A stretch of 41,805 nucleotides of DNA, taken from the IMG/VR virus record IMGVR_UViG_3300046721_000214, positions 1 to 41,805 of that record; one strand, 5' to 3'. The notes under the pieces are model-generated. The model was not told the DNA's origin. It worked only from the letters and a program-made list of their open reading frames with translations, and did not search any database. The DNA is from a virus. Shown here piece by piece: positions 22,932-29,914 of the stretch. The translations under genes and the position numbers were made by a program. Every line of letters starts with the position of its first letter. Position 1 is the first letter of the stretch.

Positions 22932-23192
22932 TCATAGGGTTGTCGTGAGGAAGGTTTTGCGGTCTGTGGCGACCTGTCTGTTGGGTGATTTGCAGTCGTC
23001 GCACCGCCGGCGAGGGGCGCTGAACAGCATGTTCGTGCTGATGGTAAACTCGCTACCGCAGGAAGGGCAATGAGTGAGCCACTGGATGAGGGTGGTTTGC
23101 CTGCCATCACGGGTGACATGCTGGCGCGAACCGATGGGGCGATAGATTTGCTGGTCGAACTCGACGGCGAAGTCTGGTGGGAAAGTACTCAT
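22932..23192 (-). CDS. Zinc-finger protein (86 aa)
   Basis: ATG 23192 overlaps the helicase stop as ATGA. The C-terminal half has CPSCG and CDDC pairs about 20 residues apart, a zinc ribbon, followed by a basic tail (RQVATDRKTFLTTTL). The N-terminal half (FAVEFDQQIYRPIGSRQ) is compact. Cotranslation with the helicase and the repeat array right behind it suggest a replication accessory or array-binding protein. This is inference from position. Confidence 0.7.
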   Translation of the reverse strand: MSTFPPDFAVEFDQQIYRPIGSRQHVTRDGRQTTLIQWLTHCPSCGSEFTISTNMLFSAPRRRCDDCKSPNRQVATDRKTFLTTTL

Positions 23193-24562
23193 GATGGTCT
23201 CAGTGTGTCGTTGACGATGACGCCTGGGACGGTTTTGCGGAACTTTGGGTGGCGGTATTCTGTGACACGGAGGGTGCCGGATTTGAGCCAGTCGCTGACC
23301 ATTTTGGCTGCCTGTTTCTCTGAGGTGTTGAACATCTGGCAGAGGACGTTGCCGCACCAGCGGTCGGAGGACTGGCCGCGTTTGGTTGCGGTGTAGAGTA
23401 CGCCTGGTTCGGGTCCGTCACGGATGGCGTCGAGGGCGGTATTGAGGTCGTGGTTGGGTGCGGTGGCGAGTTCGTCCTGTGGTGGCTGCCATGCCTCGAT
23501 GACGACGACCTGGTCGCCGTGGGTATAGGTTTCGTCGGCGTTGTCGAGGGTGATGTTGCTGAGATGGAACCAGGAGGCTTTTGGGGCGCGTGGGGCCATG
23601 TTGGCTTTTGCGTCGTCCAGCCTGACGTATTGCAGCCTGGTTTCTGGATCGATGCCGAGATCCTCGGCTTCGGTCTCTGTCATGGTGGACAGCAGCAGGC
23701 CGATGCGTGCGCTGTCGGTGAGGGCTTTAGCGCCGCGCGCGGCCTCGATGCTCTCGACGGGCCCTTTGCGGACGTGGTGAGTGAGCATGACTGCGCAGCC
23801 GCCGGCGCGAGCGACGCGTCTCCAGGCTGCGGCGGCTTGGATCATGGCGGGGTTTGAATTTTCCTCCAGCGTGTGGCTTTCAGCGAACGGGTCGACGGCG
23901 AGGACGCCGATGCGCTCGTCCCGTACTTTCTCGATGATCTGCTTTTCGTCGGGATGGACGATGGAGAAACCGTCTGGGCCGTTCTCGGCGATGCGGACGT
24001 TGCGGCCGGCGGGTGAGACGAACAGGCGGCCATCGAGGTGTTGGTTGGTGATGCCGTAGCGCATGGCGAGTGCGGTGACACGGCGATCGATCTCGTCTTG
24101 GGGGTCTTCCAGGTTGAGCAGGGCGACGTTACACTGCTGGAATATGGTTGAGCCGAGCAGGGCGCGATTGGTGGCGAGGGCCATGCACATACCCAGAACG
24201 AGGCTGGATTTACCGGTGCCGCCTGGGGCGATGAGCAGGGTGACGAAGCCGCGGATGAGGTGGTGGCCATAGATCCATTGCCGGTGCTTGATGGCGCGTT
24301 GGTCGATGATGCGGATGGGTTGGAGGGCGAAGGGGGAGCGGGTCTCCTGCTCTTCATTGCTGCTGACGACCGTCAGTAGCGGCTTATTCTTTTCGTATGC
24401 CTCGAAAATCTGATCAACCCGCTCATCCTGACGCTGCTCCGCTGCCTTCCGTTCCTCGAGCGCGCGATAGGTTTCGGCCATAGCGTCAGCGAGGCTGAGG
24501 TTATCTGTCGGGGTAGGGGATGGCAGCCTGAAAGCGTTGGTTGGCAGCGCGTCATCGGCCAT
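23189..24562 (-). CDS. RepA/AAA_25-type replicative helicase ATPase (457 aa)
   Basis: A RecA-fold core has Walker A APGGTGKSS (residues 112-120), Walker B IGVLAVDPF (218-225), the motif MLTHHVRKG (259-267) and RGAKALTDSAR (276-286). This order is typical of the hexameric RepA (RSF1010-like) helicase family. The N-terminal 60 residues form a charged coiled-coil; the C-terminal third is probably a winged-helix region (AAKMVSDWLKSGTLRV). GGAGG lies 8 bases before ATG 24562. No primase or polymerase was recognised, so it likely recruits host replication proteins. Confidence 0.85.
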   Translation of the reverse strand: MADDALPTNAFRLPSPTPTDNLSLADAMAETYRALEERKAAEQRQDERVDQIFEAYEKNKPLLTVVSSNEEQETRSPFALQPIRIIDQRAIKHRQWIYGHHLIRGFVTLLIAPGGTGKSSLVLGMCMALATNRALLGSTIFQQCNVALLNLEDPQDEIDRRVTALAMRYGITNQHLDGRLFVSPAGRNVRIAENGPDGFSIVHPDEKQIIEKVRDERIGVLAVDPFAESHTLEENSNPAMIQAAAAWRRVARAGGCAVMLTHHVRKGPVESIEAARGAKALTDSARIGLLLSTMTETEAEDLGIDPETRLQYVRLDDAKANMAPRAPKASWFHLSNITLDNADETYTHGDQVVVIEAWQPPQDELATAPNHDLNTALDAIRDGPEPGVLYTATKRGQSSDRWCGNVLCQMFNTSEKQAAKMVSDWLKSGTLRVTEYRHPKFRKTVPGVIVNDTLRPS

Positions 24563-25127
24563 GGTGATGACCTCCGCGTGGCAGTGTCCAGAGCAGTTCG
24601 GCGGCTGCGATGGCGTTCACTTCGGGCTCGAGGAGGGGAAAGCCGGCGGCGCCGTTCACATCGTGTGCCTCGGCCAGGACGGCGTTGCGTGGCTTGCGGA
24701 GGGTGAGTTGCAGCCGCACCCGGCGTTTGACCTGGGCCGATGCCACATCCCTGCGTCTTTCCTCATCTTCGAGGTGCAGCCCGAGGACGTGGCGCTGCAG
24801 CTTCCAGATGCCGAGCACGTCCTGGGGCTGATAGCCGTTGGCGACGGCGTCGAGGGCGGCGTGCAGGAGGGCGACGTGGGCCTCGGTGAGTGTCAGGTAG
24901 CCGCGCGCCACCGGGCGGGCGAGTTCCTTCGCCAGTGGGTATGGATTACGGGTCATGGTACGCGCTCCCTTGCTCAGGCGACGGAGCTGCGTTATGAAGG
25001 GGGCGTCAGCTTCTTCCCCTTCGGTGGGTGCAACCCCGAAGCCGGTTATGCAGTTACAGTTCGCCCCGGTTCCCGCCGGGGCGTTCTCGTTTGTGGCACG
25101 GAATGCGTTGAGTCGGTAGTGGCTCAT
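24552..25127 (-). CDS. Protein of unknown function upstream of helicase (191 aa; or 134 aa)
   Basis: ATG 25127 overlaps the preceding stop as ATGA and has GGGAGGGG upstream, the stronger start. An in-frame ATG 24956 with GGGAG 8 bases upstream would give a 134-residue core. The core is helical and charged (TLTEAHVALLHAALDAVANG, LEDEERRRDVASAQVKRRV, EVNAIAAAELLWTL) and ends in GGHHHGR. The N-terminal extension spans a GC hairpin (25062-25083) and may be poorly conserved. It overlaps the helicase start by 11 bases, suggesting a replication accessory such as a loader, unproven. Confidence 0.65.
   Translation of the reverse strand: MSHYRLNAFRATNENAPAGTGANCNCITGFGVAPTEGEEADAPFITQLRRLSKGARTMTRNPYPLAKELARPVARGYLTLTEAHVALLHAALDAVANGYQPQDVLGIWKLQRHVLGLHLEDEERRRDVASAQVKRRVRLQLTLRKPRNAVLAEAHDVNGAAGFPLLEPEVNAIAAAELLWTLPRGGHHHGR
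25062..25083. promoter_or_regulatory. GC-rich stem-loop near the start of the 191-aa gene
   Basis: CGCCCCGG pairs with CCGGGGCG around a 6-base loop (TTCCCG). On the plus strand it is followed by TTCTCGTTTG, a weak terminator-like tail. On the minus strand it lies about 45 bases inside the long reading of the gene. It may attenuate translation or transcription between the two possible starts. Confidence 0.45.
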
Positions 25128-25225
25128 CGCGCCCCCTCCCCCATCGACACCACCACCACCCACGTCGTGCCGAACGCCAGCGCCCAGGCGACGCCTGTGA
25201 AGGCGATGGCGCGGAGCAGGTTCAT
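25124..25225 (-). CDS. Small membrane peptide (33 aa)
   Basis: ATG 25225 overlaps the methyltransferase stop, and its stop overlaps the next ATG, both as ATGA. MNLLRAIAFTGVAWALAFG followed by TTWVVVV is one hydrophobic helix of about 25 residues. This short frame is the real gene; longer readings run through the methyltransferase. Function unknown; it may act at the inner membrane. Confidence 0.6.
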   Translation of the reverse strand: MNLLRAIAFTGVAWALAFGTTWVVVVSMGEGAR

Positions 25226-25872
25226 GCGGCCACCGCACGCGGCAGGAACGTCCGCGCAATGTGCGTGCTGAGCGGCAGCGGGATTTTGGCGATCAGGGCG
25301 CTTGCAGCTTTGCGGGACGACGACTTGCTGCTGCCGCGCCGCATTGGCGAGCAGTCCCCCCCGAAACCCCCGCCATATCCTCCAAACCAATCCTTGCCGA
25401 CCTTGCGCCCGTCGTTGCGGCTTTGGACGATCGGCATCAAGGCCGGGACATCCCCCCAAAGTGCGAATGAACCGTGACACCACCGCGCGCGCCCCACCCA
25501 TTTCTGCGCCCCACGCACATTCTCCACGATCAGGGGGATGTGCCTGCCAGCCGCTTCACACGCCTCGCGCTGAATGCGGAAGCACGCCTCGAACAGCGTG
25601 TTGTCCGGTGGCGGCAACGCCTTGGCGCGCGACCACGGCATCGCCCGGTAGCTGTATGCCTGACAGGGCGGCGAGGCCACGATCAGGGTCGCGTCCCGGA
25701 ACTGCGAGCCGTGCAGCGTCAACACGTCCTGGATGACCAGCGTCGCCGGGTAGCGGTGCTCGCCGTATGCGTGCCGCTCGATGTCGAAGCCGATCACTCT
25801 ATAATTCTCTGCTAAAAATCCTTCGGCCCAGCCTCCAAGGCCCGCATACAGGTCGATGGCGAGCGGGCGCAT
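25222..25872 (-). CDS. Short C5-cytosine DNA methyltransferase (216 aa)
   Basis: Motif I is DLYAGLGGWAEGF (residues 7-19), motif IV is ASPPCQAYS with catalytic Cys70, and motif VI is ENVRG (117-121). It is much shorter than full C5 methyltransferases: the target-recognition domain and motifs IX-X are not evident, and the C-terminus is a Lys/Ser-rich stretch. It could act with a host partner, have an unusual target, or be decaying. The TAG of the upstream nuclease directly precedes ATG 25872. It probably protects phage DNA from restriction. Confidence 0.8.
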   Translation of the reverse strand: MRPLAIDLYAGLGGWAEGFLAENYRVIGFDIERHAYGEHRYPATLVIQDVLTLHGSQFRDATLIVASPPCQAYSYRAMPWSRAKALPPPDNTLFEACFRIQREACEAAGRHIPLIVENVRGAQKWVGRARWCHGSFALWGDVPALMPIVQSRNDGRKVGKDWFGGYGGGFGGDCSPMRRGSSKSSSRKAASALIAKIPLPLSTHIARTFLPRAVAA

Positions 25873-26331
25873 CTAAGCTGCAACTCGCCCACGAAGAGGT
25901 ACGCCCGCCGCCGCCACCGCATCGAGCGCCTCGGGAACCGAGCGGACCACGCAGACCGGGAAGCCGGCAGCCTCCAGCCGGGGGTGCAGCGCCTTCTGCG
26001 CCGGCGAGAGTTGCCCGCCGCGGCTGCGCTTCAGCTCAAGCAGCACGACGCGGCCATGCCACCAGATCGAACAATCGGGCCAGCCGGCAACACATCCGAG
26101 GCGTTTCTTGCGCGCGCCTTCCATCGCGGATCTGGCATTCGACAAGTCCCAGGCGGTGAACACCGCGTCTGAGGGCAGCAGGTAGGCCATGGCAGACGCC
26201 ACCGAGGCCGCCAACTCGTCCTCCGGCGCGATCGGCGCGGTGAGCCGGAACCGGGCAGGCACCGACACCCGCACGCCCGCAGCGCCGCCACCGACGCGCA
26301 TGGGACGGTCGTCATCGCCGGGCGGGGTCAT
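25873..26331 (-). CDS. VRR-NUC family nuclease (152 aa)
   Basis: Residues 82-132 hold the nuclease core: AGWPDCSIWWHGRVVLLELK (Asp86, Glu99 and Lys101 as PD-ExK residues), then GGQLSPAQKALHPRLEAAGF (Gln112). These match VRR-NUC, a stand-alone structure-specific nuclease found in many phages and in FAN1. It may process replication or recombination intermediates. ATG 26331 overlaps the upstream stop as ATGA. The N-terminal 80 residues are less conserved, with a helical part EDELAASVASAMAYLL. Confidence 0.85.
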   Translation of the reverse strand: MTPPGDDDRPMRVGGGAAGVRVSVPARFRLTAPIAPEDELAASVASAMAYLLPSDAVFTAWDLSNARSAMEGARKKRLGCVAGWPDCSIWWHGRVVLLELKRSRGGQLSPAQKALHPRLEAAGFPVCVVRSVPEALDAVAAAGVPLRGRVAA

Positions 26332-26483
26332 TCGGCCGCCATCCAGCGCTCAGCGATCGCCCACGACTGGCCCATACCCATCGCGATTGCGGCGCGTTTC
26401 GGCTCCCAGCCGGCATTCAGCAGTATCTTCATCACCTCGATGCGGATCTCGCAGATCTCGATATGCCGCTCTTCGTCGGTCAT
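26328..26483 (-). CDS. Small helical protein (51 aa)
   Basis: ATG 26483 overlaps the preceding HTH gene's stop, and its own stop overlaps the next start. The sequence MTDEERHIEICEIRIEVMKI and GWEPKRAAIAMGMGQSWAIAERW looks like a short helical bundle, possibly HTH-like in its second half. Function unknown. Confidence 0.6.
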   Translation of the reverse strand: MTDEERHIEICEIRIEVMKILLNAGWEPKRAAIAMGMGQSWAIAERWMAAE

Positions 26484-26701
26484 TCGGCCGCCGTCTGGCA
26501 GCGGCGCTGCGGATAGCGCGGCTTGGTGCGGTCGAGGTATTCCGGCGTCAGGCCAGGGGTCAGCGCAATGATCCGGTGCCAGTGCCGCGAGGGAATGCCC
26601 CGGACCCGCCATTTCCCCACCGTGTTCTCAGGCATGCCGAACAGGCTGGCCACCCTCTTGTGCCCCCCCAGGTCTGCCAAAATGCGGGCGTGTCGGTTCA
26701 T
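26480..26701 (-). CDS. Cro-like small HTH regulator (73 aa)
   Basis: The frame from ATG 26701 reads LADLGGHKRVASLFGMPENT then VGKWRVRGIPSRHW. It resembles the short carph-isopro/YdaS-type HTH domains of phage Cro proteins. It starts the leftward early operon, divergent from the XRE repressor gene at 26818 across a spacer with palindromes. It probably opposes the repressor in a two-state switch. Confidence 0.7.
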   Translation of the reverse strand: MNRHARILADLGGHKRVASLFGMPENTVGKWRVRGIPSRHWHRIIALTPGLTPEYLDRTKPRYPQRRCQTAAE

Positions 26702-26748
26702 GAGACTGCCACAGTCTGGCGGACGCAATGTCCGTACGTCAAGTAGGG

Positions 26749-26779
26749 TTGACGAAGCGGGACTAAATGTCCCATTTTG
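26749..26779 (+). promoter_or_regulatory. Promoter with embedded operator, upstream of repressor gene
   Basis: TTGAC (26749-26753) is a -35-like box. GGGAC-TAAAT-GTCCC (26759-26773), a perfect inverted repeat, fills the space before a weak -10 (CATTTT). A near-identical arrangement occurs at 27239. It suggests control by the repressor dimer. Confidence 0.55.
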
Positions 26780-26783
26780 GCGG

Positions 26784-26800
26784 AGCTAAATTATTTAGCT
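26784..26800. promoter_or_regulatory. 17-bp AT-rich palindrome before repressor gene
   Basis: AGCTAAAT-T-ATTTAGCT is a perfect inverted repeat 17 bases before the GTG start of the repressor. It is a second type of operator, possibly for the Cro-like protein. The following TTTT would make a weak terminator, but the AT-rich stem argues against that. Confidence 0.55.
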
Positions 26801-26817
26801 TTTTAAAGGAGCGCGCT

Positions 26818-27216
26818 GTGCGCCAGACCCCCTATGACCTCCAGGAAGAAGACGCCCAACGCATAGGGGACCGCTTGCGATGGGTGCGAGAACTGGTTGA
26901 CGCAACGCCAACCCAGCTCGCCGCAGACCTCGGTGTGGATAGCTCGTCAGTGCGTCACATCGAGAACGGCATACGGCTTCCTTCGCTGCGCATGCTCATG
27001 GTTCTCTGCCATGTCTTGCGCATTTCTCCACAGTACCTGCTATGGGGTTCACTCGTTGGAGTTGAGCCAGAATTAGCGGCCAGGCTGAAAGCGGAACATC
27101 CTGAGCTGAGCTGGCCAGCCGCATCATCTGCTCCCGACAGTAGCCGCACGTCGCGACCGAGCAGCGGTCACCGCTCCAGGACACGGGGGAGACACACCGT
27201 ATCGGGGGCTGCGTAG
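26818..27216 (+). CDS. XRE-family repressor-like protein (132 aa)
   Basis: A GTG start at 26818 has GGAG 6 bases upstream; the upstream ATG would place the operator palindrome inside the gene. Residues about 12-70 are an XRE HTH (RIGDRLRWVRELVDATPTQL, AADLGVDSSSVRHIENGI, PSLRMLMVLCHVLRISPQYL). The C-terminal 50 residues are Ser/Arg-rich without a LexA-like peptidase, so it would not be RecA-cleavable. It is divergent to the Cro-like gene and likely represses both early promoters. Confidence 0.8.
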   Translation: MRQTPYDLQEEDAQRIGDRLRWVRELVDATPTQLAADLGVDSSSVRHIENGIRLPSLRMLMVLCHVLRISPQYLLWGSLVGVEPELAARLKAEHPELSWPAASSAPDSSRTSRPSSGHRSRTRGRHTVSGAA

Positions 27217-27237
27217 CCCCCTCCTCTCCCTTTTTTT
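27204..27237 (+). terminator. Rho-independent terminator after repressor
   Basis: GGGGGCT (27204-27210) pairs with AGCCCCC (27215-27221) across GCGT, and a run of seven T follows at 27231-27237. The repressor stop codon (27214-27216) lies inside the hairpin. The T-run is 9 bases from the stem, slightly far. Confidence 0.6.
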
Positions 27238-27536
27238 GTTGACTTGCAGGACTATTTGTCCCAACATCCGGTATCAGAAAGCGTGAGTTACCGGAGAACG
27301 TCCCGTGCGGCATTCGCCTTCCCCTGATTTTCCGACGTGTTGGCGTCCGTTCGACACGCCAAACGCGAGTGTAACCCGCCATTCACACGGAGTGGCAAGC
27401 CCGGATCGAGAGAATTTCGGACTAAACGCAACGAGTTCTAAACCTTTCGATTTAGCGCCCTCCGGTAACCAGCTACCCACAACCAAATTGCTGCATTGCA
27501 GCGGTCAGCGCCGTGAGCGCGAAGGAAACTCGTGCA
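27238..27536 (+). promoter_or_regulatory. Early rightward promoter/operator and leader region
   Basis: TTGAC (27239-27243) is followed by AGGAC-TATTT-GTCC (27248-27261), differing from the 26759 operator at only a few positions, then a weak -10 (CAACAT). This would be the repressor-controlled promoter of the rightward operon. The next 270 bases are a leader without a supported gene. A frame starting at GTG 27305 with GGAG 8 bases upstream is open to 27847, but it overlaps the better gene at 27537. Confidence 0.5.
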
Positions 27537-27728
27537 ATGGCGAAACCAACCAACCGCAAATTTGGCATACCACAGGCGAAACGACGACTGAAGTCGATCA
27601 AGCTGGAACTGGCAGCGATCGGCGGGGCCTACGACATGAGCGCTGGCGAGCTGCGCCGCCGCGTCCTGGCCCTGCTGGCGAGCGTCCACGAACTGATCGA
27701 CCGCTTCCCGCTCCCGCCGTCCGAATAG
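27537..27728 (+). CDS. Small basic protein, first gene of rightward operon (63 aa)
   Basis: AAGGAA lies 9 bases before ATG 27537. The sequence (MAKPTNRKFGIPQAKRRLKS, AGELRRRVLALLASVHELID) is a basic start followed by two amphipathic helices. No family was recognised. Its early position and charge suggest a DNA-binding or host-takeover role. The TAG stop overlaps an ATAG where the next frame begins without a normal start codon. Confidence 0.65.
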   Translation: MAKPTNRKFGIPQAKRRLKSIKLELAAIGGAYDMSAGELRRRVLALLASVHELIDRFPLPPSE

Positions 27729-27847
27729 GCGGCACGCTGCGCCAACAGGCCCTCGATGAGCTGCTGAACGAAATCGGGGAATGGCGAACGGCCAGGCCGC
27801 AGTTCAGGGGGGCGGAACTTGTCTCTGCAATCGCGGCCAAGCAATGA
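27725..27847 (+). CDS. Frame lacking a standard start codon (about 40 codons)
   Basis: The frame GTLRQQALDELLNEIGEW, then AELVSAIAAKQ, looks like a real amphipathic protein, and its TGA overlaps the next ATG as ATGA. There is no ATG, GTG or TTG in frame close upstream; the nearest overlap is ATA at 27725, sharing bases with the previous TAG. It could be a shifted C-terminal part of the 63-residue gene, use a rare ATA start, or be chance. Confidence 0.35.
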   Translation: MGGTLRQQALDELLNEIGEWRTARPQFRGAELVSAIAAKQ

Positions 27848-28662
27848 TGAGCGATCCTGTCCTCCGTGTTCTCTCGCTTGGTGCGGGTGTCCAATCAACG
27901 ACGTTGGCTCTTTTAGCGGCACACGGCGACATAGGGCCGATGCCAGATTGCGCCATTTTTGCTGATACAGGCAGTGAACCAGCCGCAGTCTACAGCCACC
28001 TAGAATGGCTCACGATGCAGCTGCCGTTTCCGGTGCATCATGTGATGGCCAAGATAGGACCGCTCGGAAAGGCAGTCCTCGCCTCGTTTCTGGGCGACAC
28101 CCCACGCAGCGCGTGTCCTCCCTTCTTCACAGCGAACCCGGACAGCATGCTGCCGCGCCAATGCACCAAAGAAGCGAAGGTCCGGCCGATCGTCGCGATG
28201 ATCCGAGAGATGCTTGGCGTTGCGGCGCGCGCGCCGGTTCCGGCCGGAACCGTCGTGGAGCAATGGCTTGGCATCTCCACCGACGAGGCGCACCGCATGA
28301 AGCCAGCGGAACAGCCGTGGATCAGGAACCGCTGGCCACTGATCGAGGCAGAGTTCTCGCGGCGTGCCTGTCTACGGTGGCTGGAGGCGGCTGGTTATCC
28401 GAAGCCTGTCAAGTCGGCTTGCGTGTGGTGCCCGTATCACGACGACGCGGCGTGGCGGACCATGAAAGCCAACCAGCCGGAAGACTTCGCGGTTGCGGTC
28501 GCGTTCGACGCGGCGATCAGGGACGGACCACCCGGCCAGCGTGGCAAGGTCTACCTGCACCGTAGCCGCCAGCCACTCGATCAGGTCGATCTCTCAACCT
28601 GGGAGGAACGCGGCCAGTCCGACTTATTCGGTGAAGAATGCGAAGGGATGTGCGGCGTATGA
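27844..28662 (+). CDS. PP-loop ATPase, PAPS-reductase-like (272 aa)
   Basis: The N-terminus has the PP-loop variant SLGAGVQSTTLALLA (residues 11-25) followed by ADTGSEPAAVY. Later come LPRQCTKEAKVRPI and SACVWCPYHDDAAW, giving three cysteines (Cys, then CxxC) that could bind a cluster or sulfur. Phage members of this family are labelled PAPS reductases, but many relatives thiolate or deaminate nucleic acids instead. It may take part in DNA or tRNA modification. ATG 27844 overlaps the upstream TGA; a second ATG follows. The gene ends ATGA with the next gene. Confidence 0.8.
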   Translation: MMSDPVLRVLSLGAGVQSTTLALLAAHGDIGPMPDCAIFADTGSEPAAVYSHLEWLTMQLPFPVHHVMAKIGPLGKAVLASFLGDTPRSACPPFFTANPDSMLPRQCTKEAKVRPIVAMIREMLGVAARAPVPAGTVVEQWLGISTDEAHRMKPAEQPWIRNRWPLIEAEFSRRACLRWLEAAGYPKPVKSACVWCPYHDDAAWRTMKANQPEDFAVAVAFDAAIRDGPPGQRGKVYLHRSRQPLDQVDLSTWEERGQSDLFGEECEGMCGV

Positions 28663-28940
28663 CCGGCACCTGCCCCGATCTGCTCGCGGCGCTGAAGCTG
28701 CGCATGCGCGATCTGGAACTCGACGCCGTGGAGGTGAAGGCGCGCATCAGCGAATTGGGCGAGATGATCACCATGCTGGAGCACCCGCAGCGCAAGCGCG
28801 GACGCCCACCAGGACCGCGGGCTGTGTTCACCCCCCGCCGCGTCATCCCGTCCGATCCCCCGCTGCATGTCGCCGGCGGCAACCGCCAGCCGCCAGACGA
28901 TGACGAGCTACCGCTGCAATCCGACGCCCCCGGCGCGTAA
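28659..28940 (+). CDS. Coiled-coil protein with AT-hook-like motif (93 aa)
   Basis: ATG 28659 overlaps the upstream stop. Residues about 6-48 form a coiled coil (LLAALKLRMRDLELDAVEVK and so on). KRGRPPGPR near residues 50-58 has the GRP core of an AT-hook, flanked by basic residues. The tail is Pro/Asp-rich. It may bind AT-rich minor grooves such as origin DNA. Function is inferred from motif only. Confidence 0.65.
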   Translation: MTGTCPDLLAALKLRMRDLELDAVEVKARISELGEMITMLEHPQRKRGRPPGPRAVFTPRRVIPSDPPLHVAGGNRQPPDDDELPLQSDAPGA

Positions 28941-28965
28941 CCCCCATCAGCATTGGAAACCGGAC

Positions 28966-29235
28966 ATGAGCCTGACAGGCCAAGGCAAAGCAGCAGTGGC
29001 GCAACTGGCTGCCCGGTTCGTGTTTGACGAGCAGGCATCCGCTGCCAGTCAGCAAGATCTGGCCGAGCGCATCGAGGCAGCAATCAGCGCATTCAAATCG
29101 TCCCGCATGCAGGAAATCATCGCCCACGCACTGCGGCGGGAACTGGAGCGGCATATCGAGGCCGCCATCGATGGCTGGCACCGCGACCACCCGCCGGCAC
29201 CCGCAACTCAGGACACACAGGACGACGCAGCATGA
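28966..29235 (+). CDS. Small helical protein (89 aa)
   Basis: ATG 28966 follows a 25-base spacer; a longer reading begins in the previous gene's other frame and is rejected. The product is helical and charged (GKAAVAQLAARFVFDEQASA, ERIEAAISAFKSSRMQEIIA, RRELERHIEAAIDGWHRD). The stop overlaps the next ATG as ATGA. No family was recognised. Confidence 0.65.
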   Translation: MSLTGQGKAAVAQLAARFVFDEQASAASQQDLAERIEAAISAFKSSRMQEIIAHALRRELERHIEAAIDGWHRDHPPAPATQDTQDDAA

Positions 29236-29450
29236 GCATCGCATCGGACATACAGGGCACGGCCGACTTCATCGCCGGATGGGCCTTGCACAGGAAAGAC
29301 ATCCCCCACCGCACCGCCGGGCTGCTGGCTGAGAAGCTGCTCGCCCTTGCCGATCAGGTGAAGCACCTGGAGGTCGTGCCGCTGCATCTCGATAGCCCTG
29401 AGGTGCGGCTGGGCTTCCACAAGCTCCGCGAGAGCCACGATGCCGATTAG
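29232..29450 (+). CDS. Small protein (72 aa)
   Basis: ATG 29232 overlaps the preceding stop. The sequence DIQGTADFIAGWALHRKDIP, LLAEKLLALADQVKHLEVV is a small helical protein without membrane or zinc features. Its stop lies inside the Gp157-like gene start region (11-base overlap). Function unknown. Confidence 0.65.
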   Translation: MSIASDIQGTADFIAGWALHRKDIPHRTAGLLAEKLLALADQVKHLEVVPLHLDSPEVRLGFHKLRESHDAD

Positions 29451-29913
29451 TCCGCACAGGCTTGAAGAAGTCATGAGTGAGGCGATGCAGCTCATCAGCA
29501 GCGATCCTCGCCTCGGCCGCGATCCGCTCCTTCGCTACGACACGCTCGAAGGAAACTCACGTTTCTTCGCAGCGCTGGATGATGTGGCGGAACTGGCAAT
29601 CGCTGACACCAAGCTGGTCGAGATTGGCGAGGAACGTCTCAAGCGCATCAAGGCGCGTGCTGCAAAGAGCCGCGACATGATGAAGCGTATGCTCGAAGGC
29701 GTCGACCTAACGGGTGCCGATCGCCCACTTTACACCGCGACCATCGCTACGCGCCGCGAACTGGCAGCGCTCGATGAGGCAGCGTTACCTGACGAGTGGT
29801 GGAGGCGGGCGCCGGATAAAGTCGCCATTAAGAAGGCACTGAACGCGGGGCAACGGATACCCGGAGCCACATTGGACAACGGGGAAACCCACTTGGTCCT
29901 GAGAACTCTCTGA
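29440..29913 (+). CDS. Gp157-like recombination/resistance accessory protein (157 aa)
   Basis: The layout matches siphovirus Gp157: an N-terminal helix, a long coiled coil (ELAIADTKLVEIGEERLKRI, ARAAKSRDMMKRMLEG), a short strand RPLYTATIATR, then DKVAIKKALNAGQRIPGATL and a terminal strand. GAGAG lies 5 bases before ATG 29440. Gp157 genes commonly pair with ERF or RecT genes, and here ERF follows after an inserted HNH gene. Its exact role in recombination is unresolved. Confidence 0.8.
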   Translation: MPISPHRLEEVMSEAMQLISSDPRLGRDPLLRYDTLEGNSRFFAALDDVAELAIADTKLVEIGEERLKRIKARAAKSRDMMKRMLEGVDLTGADRPLYTATIATRRELAALDEAALPDEWWRRAPDKVAIKKALNAGQRIPGATLDNGETHLVLRTL

Positions 29914-29914
29914 G

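Noticed and set aside
27305-27847. 180-residue frame starting at GTG 27305 with a good ribosome site
   Set aside because: Its middle overlaps the protein-like 63-residue gene and looks random; only its last 40 codons look coding and are listed separately.
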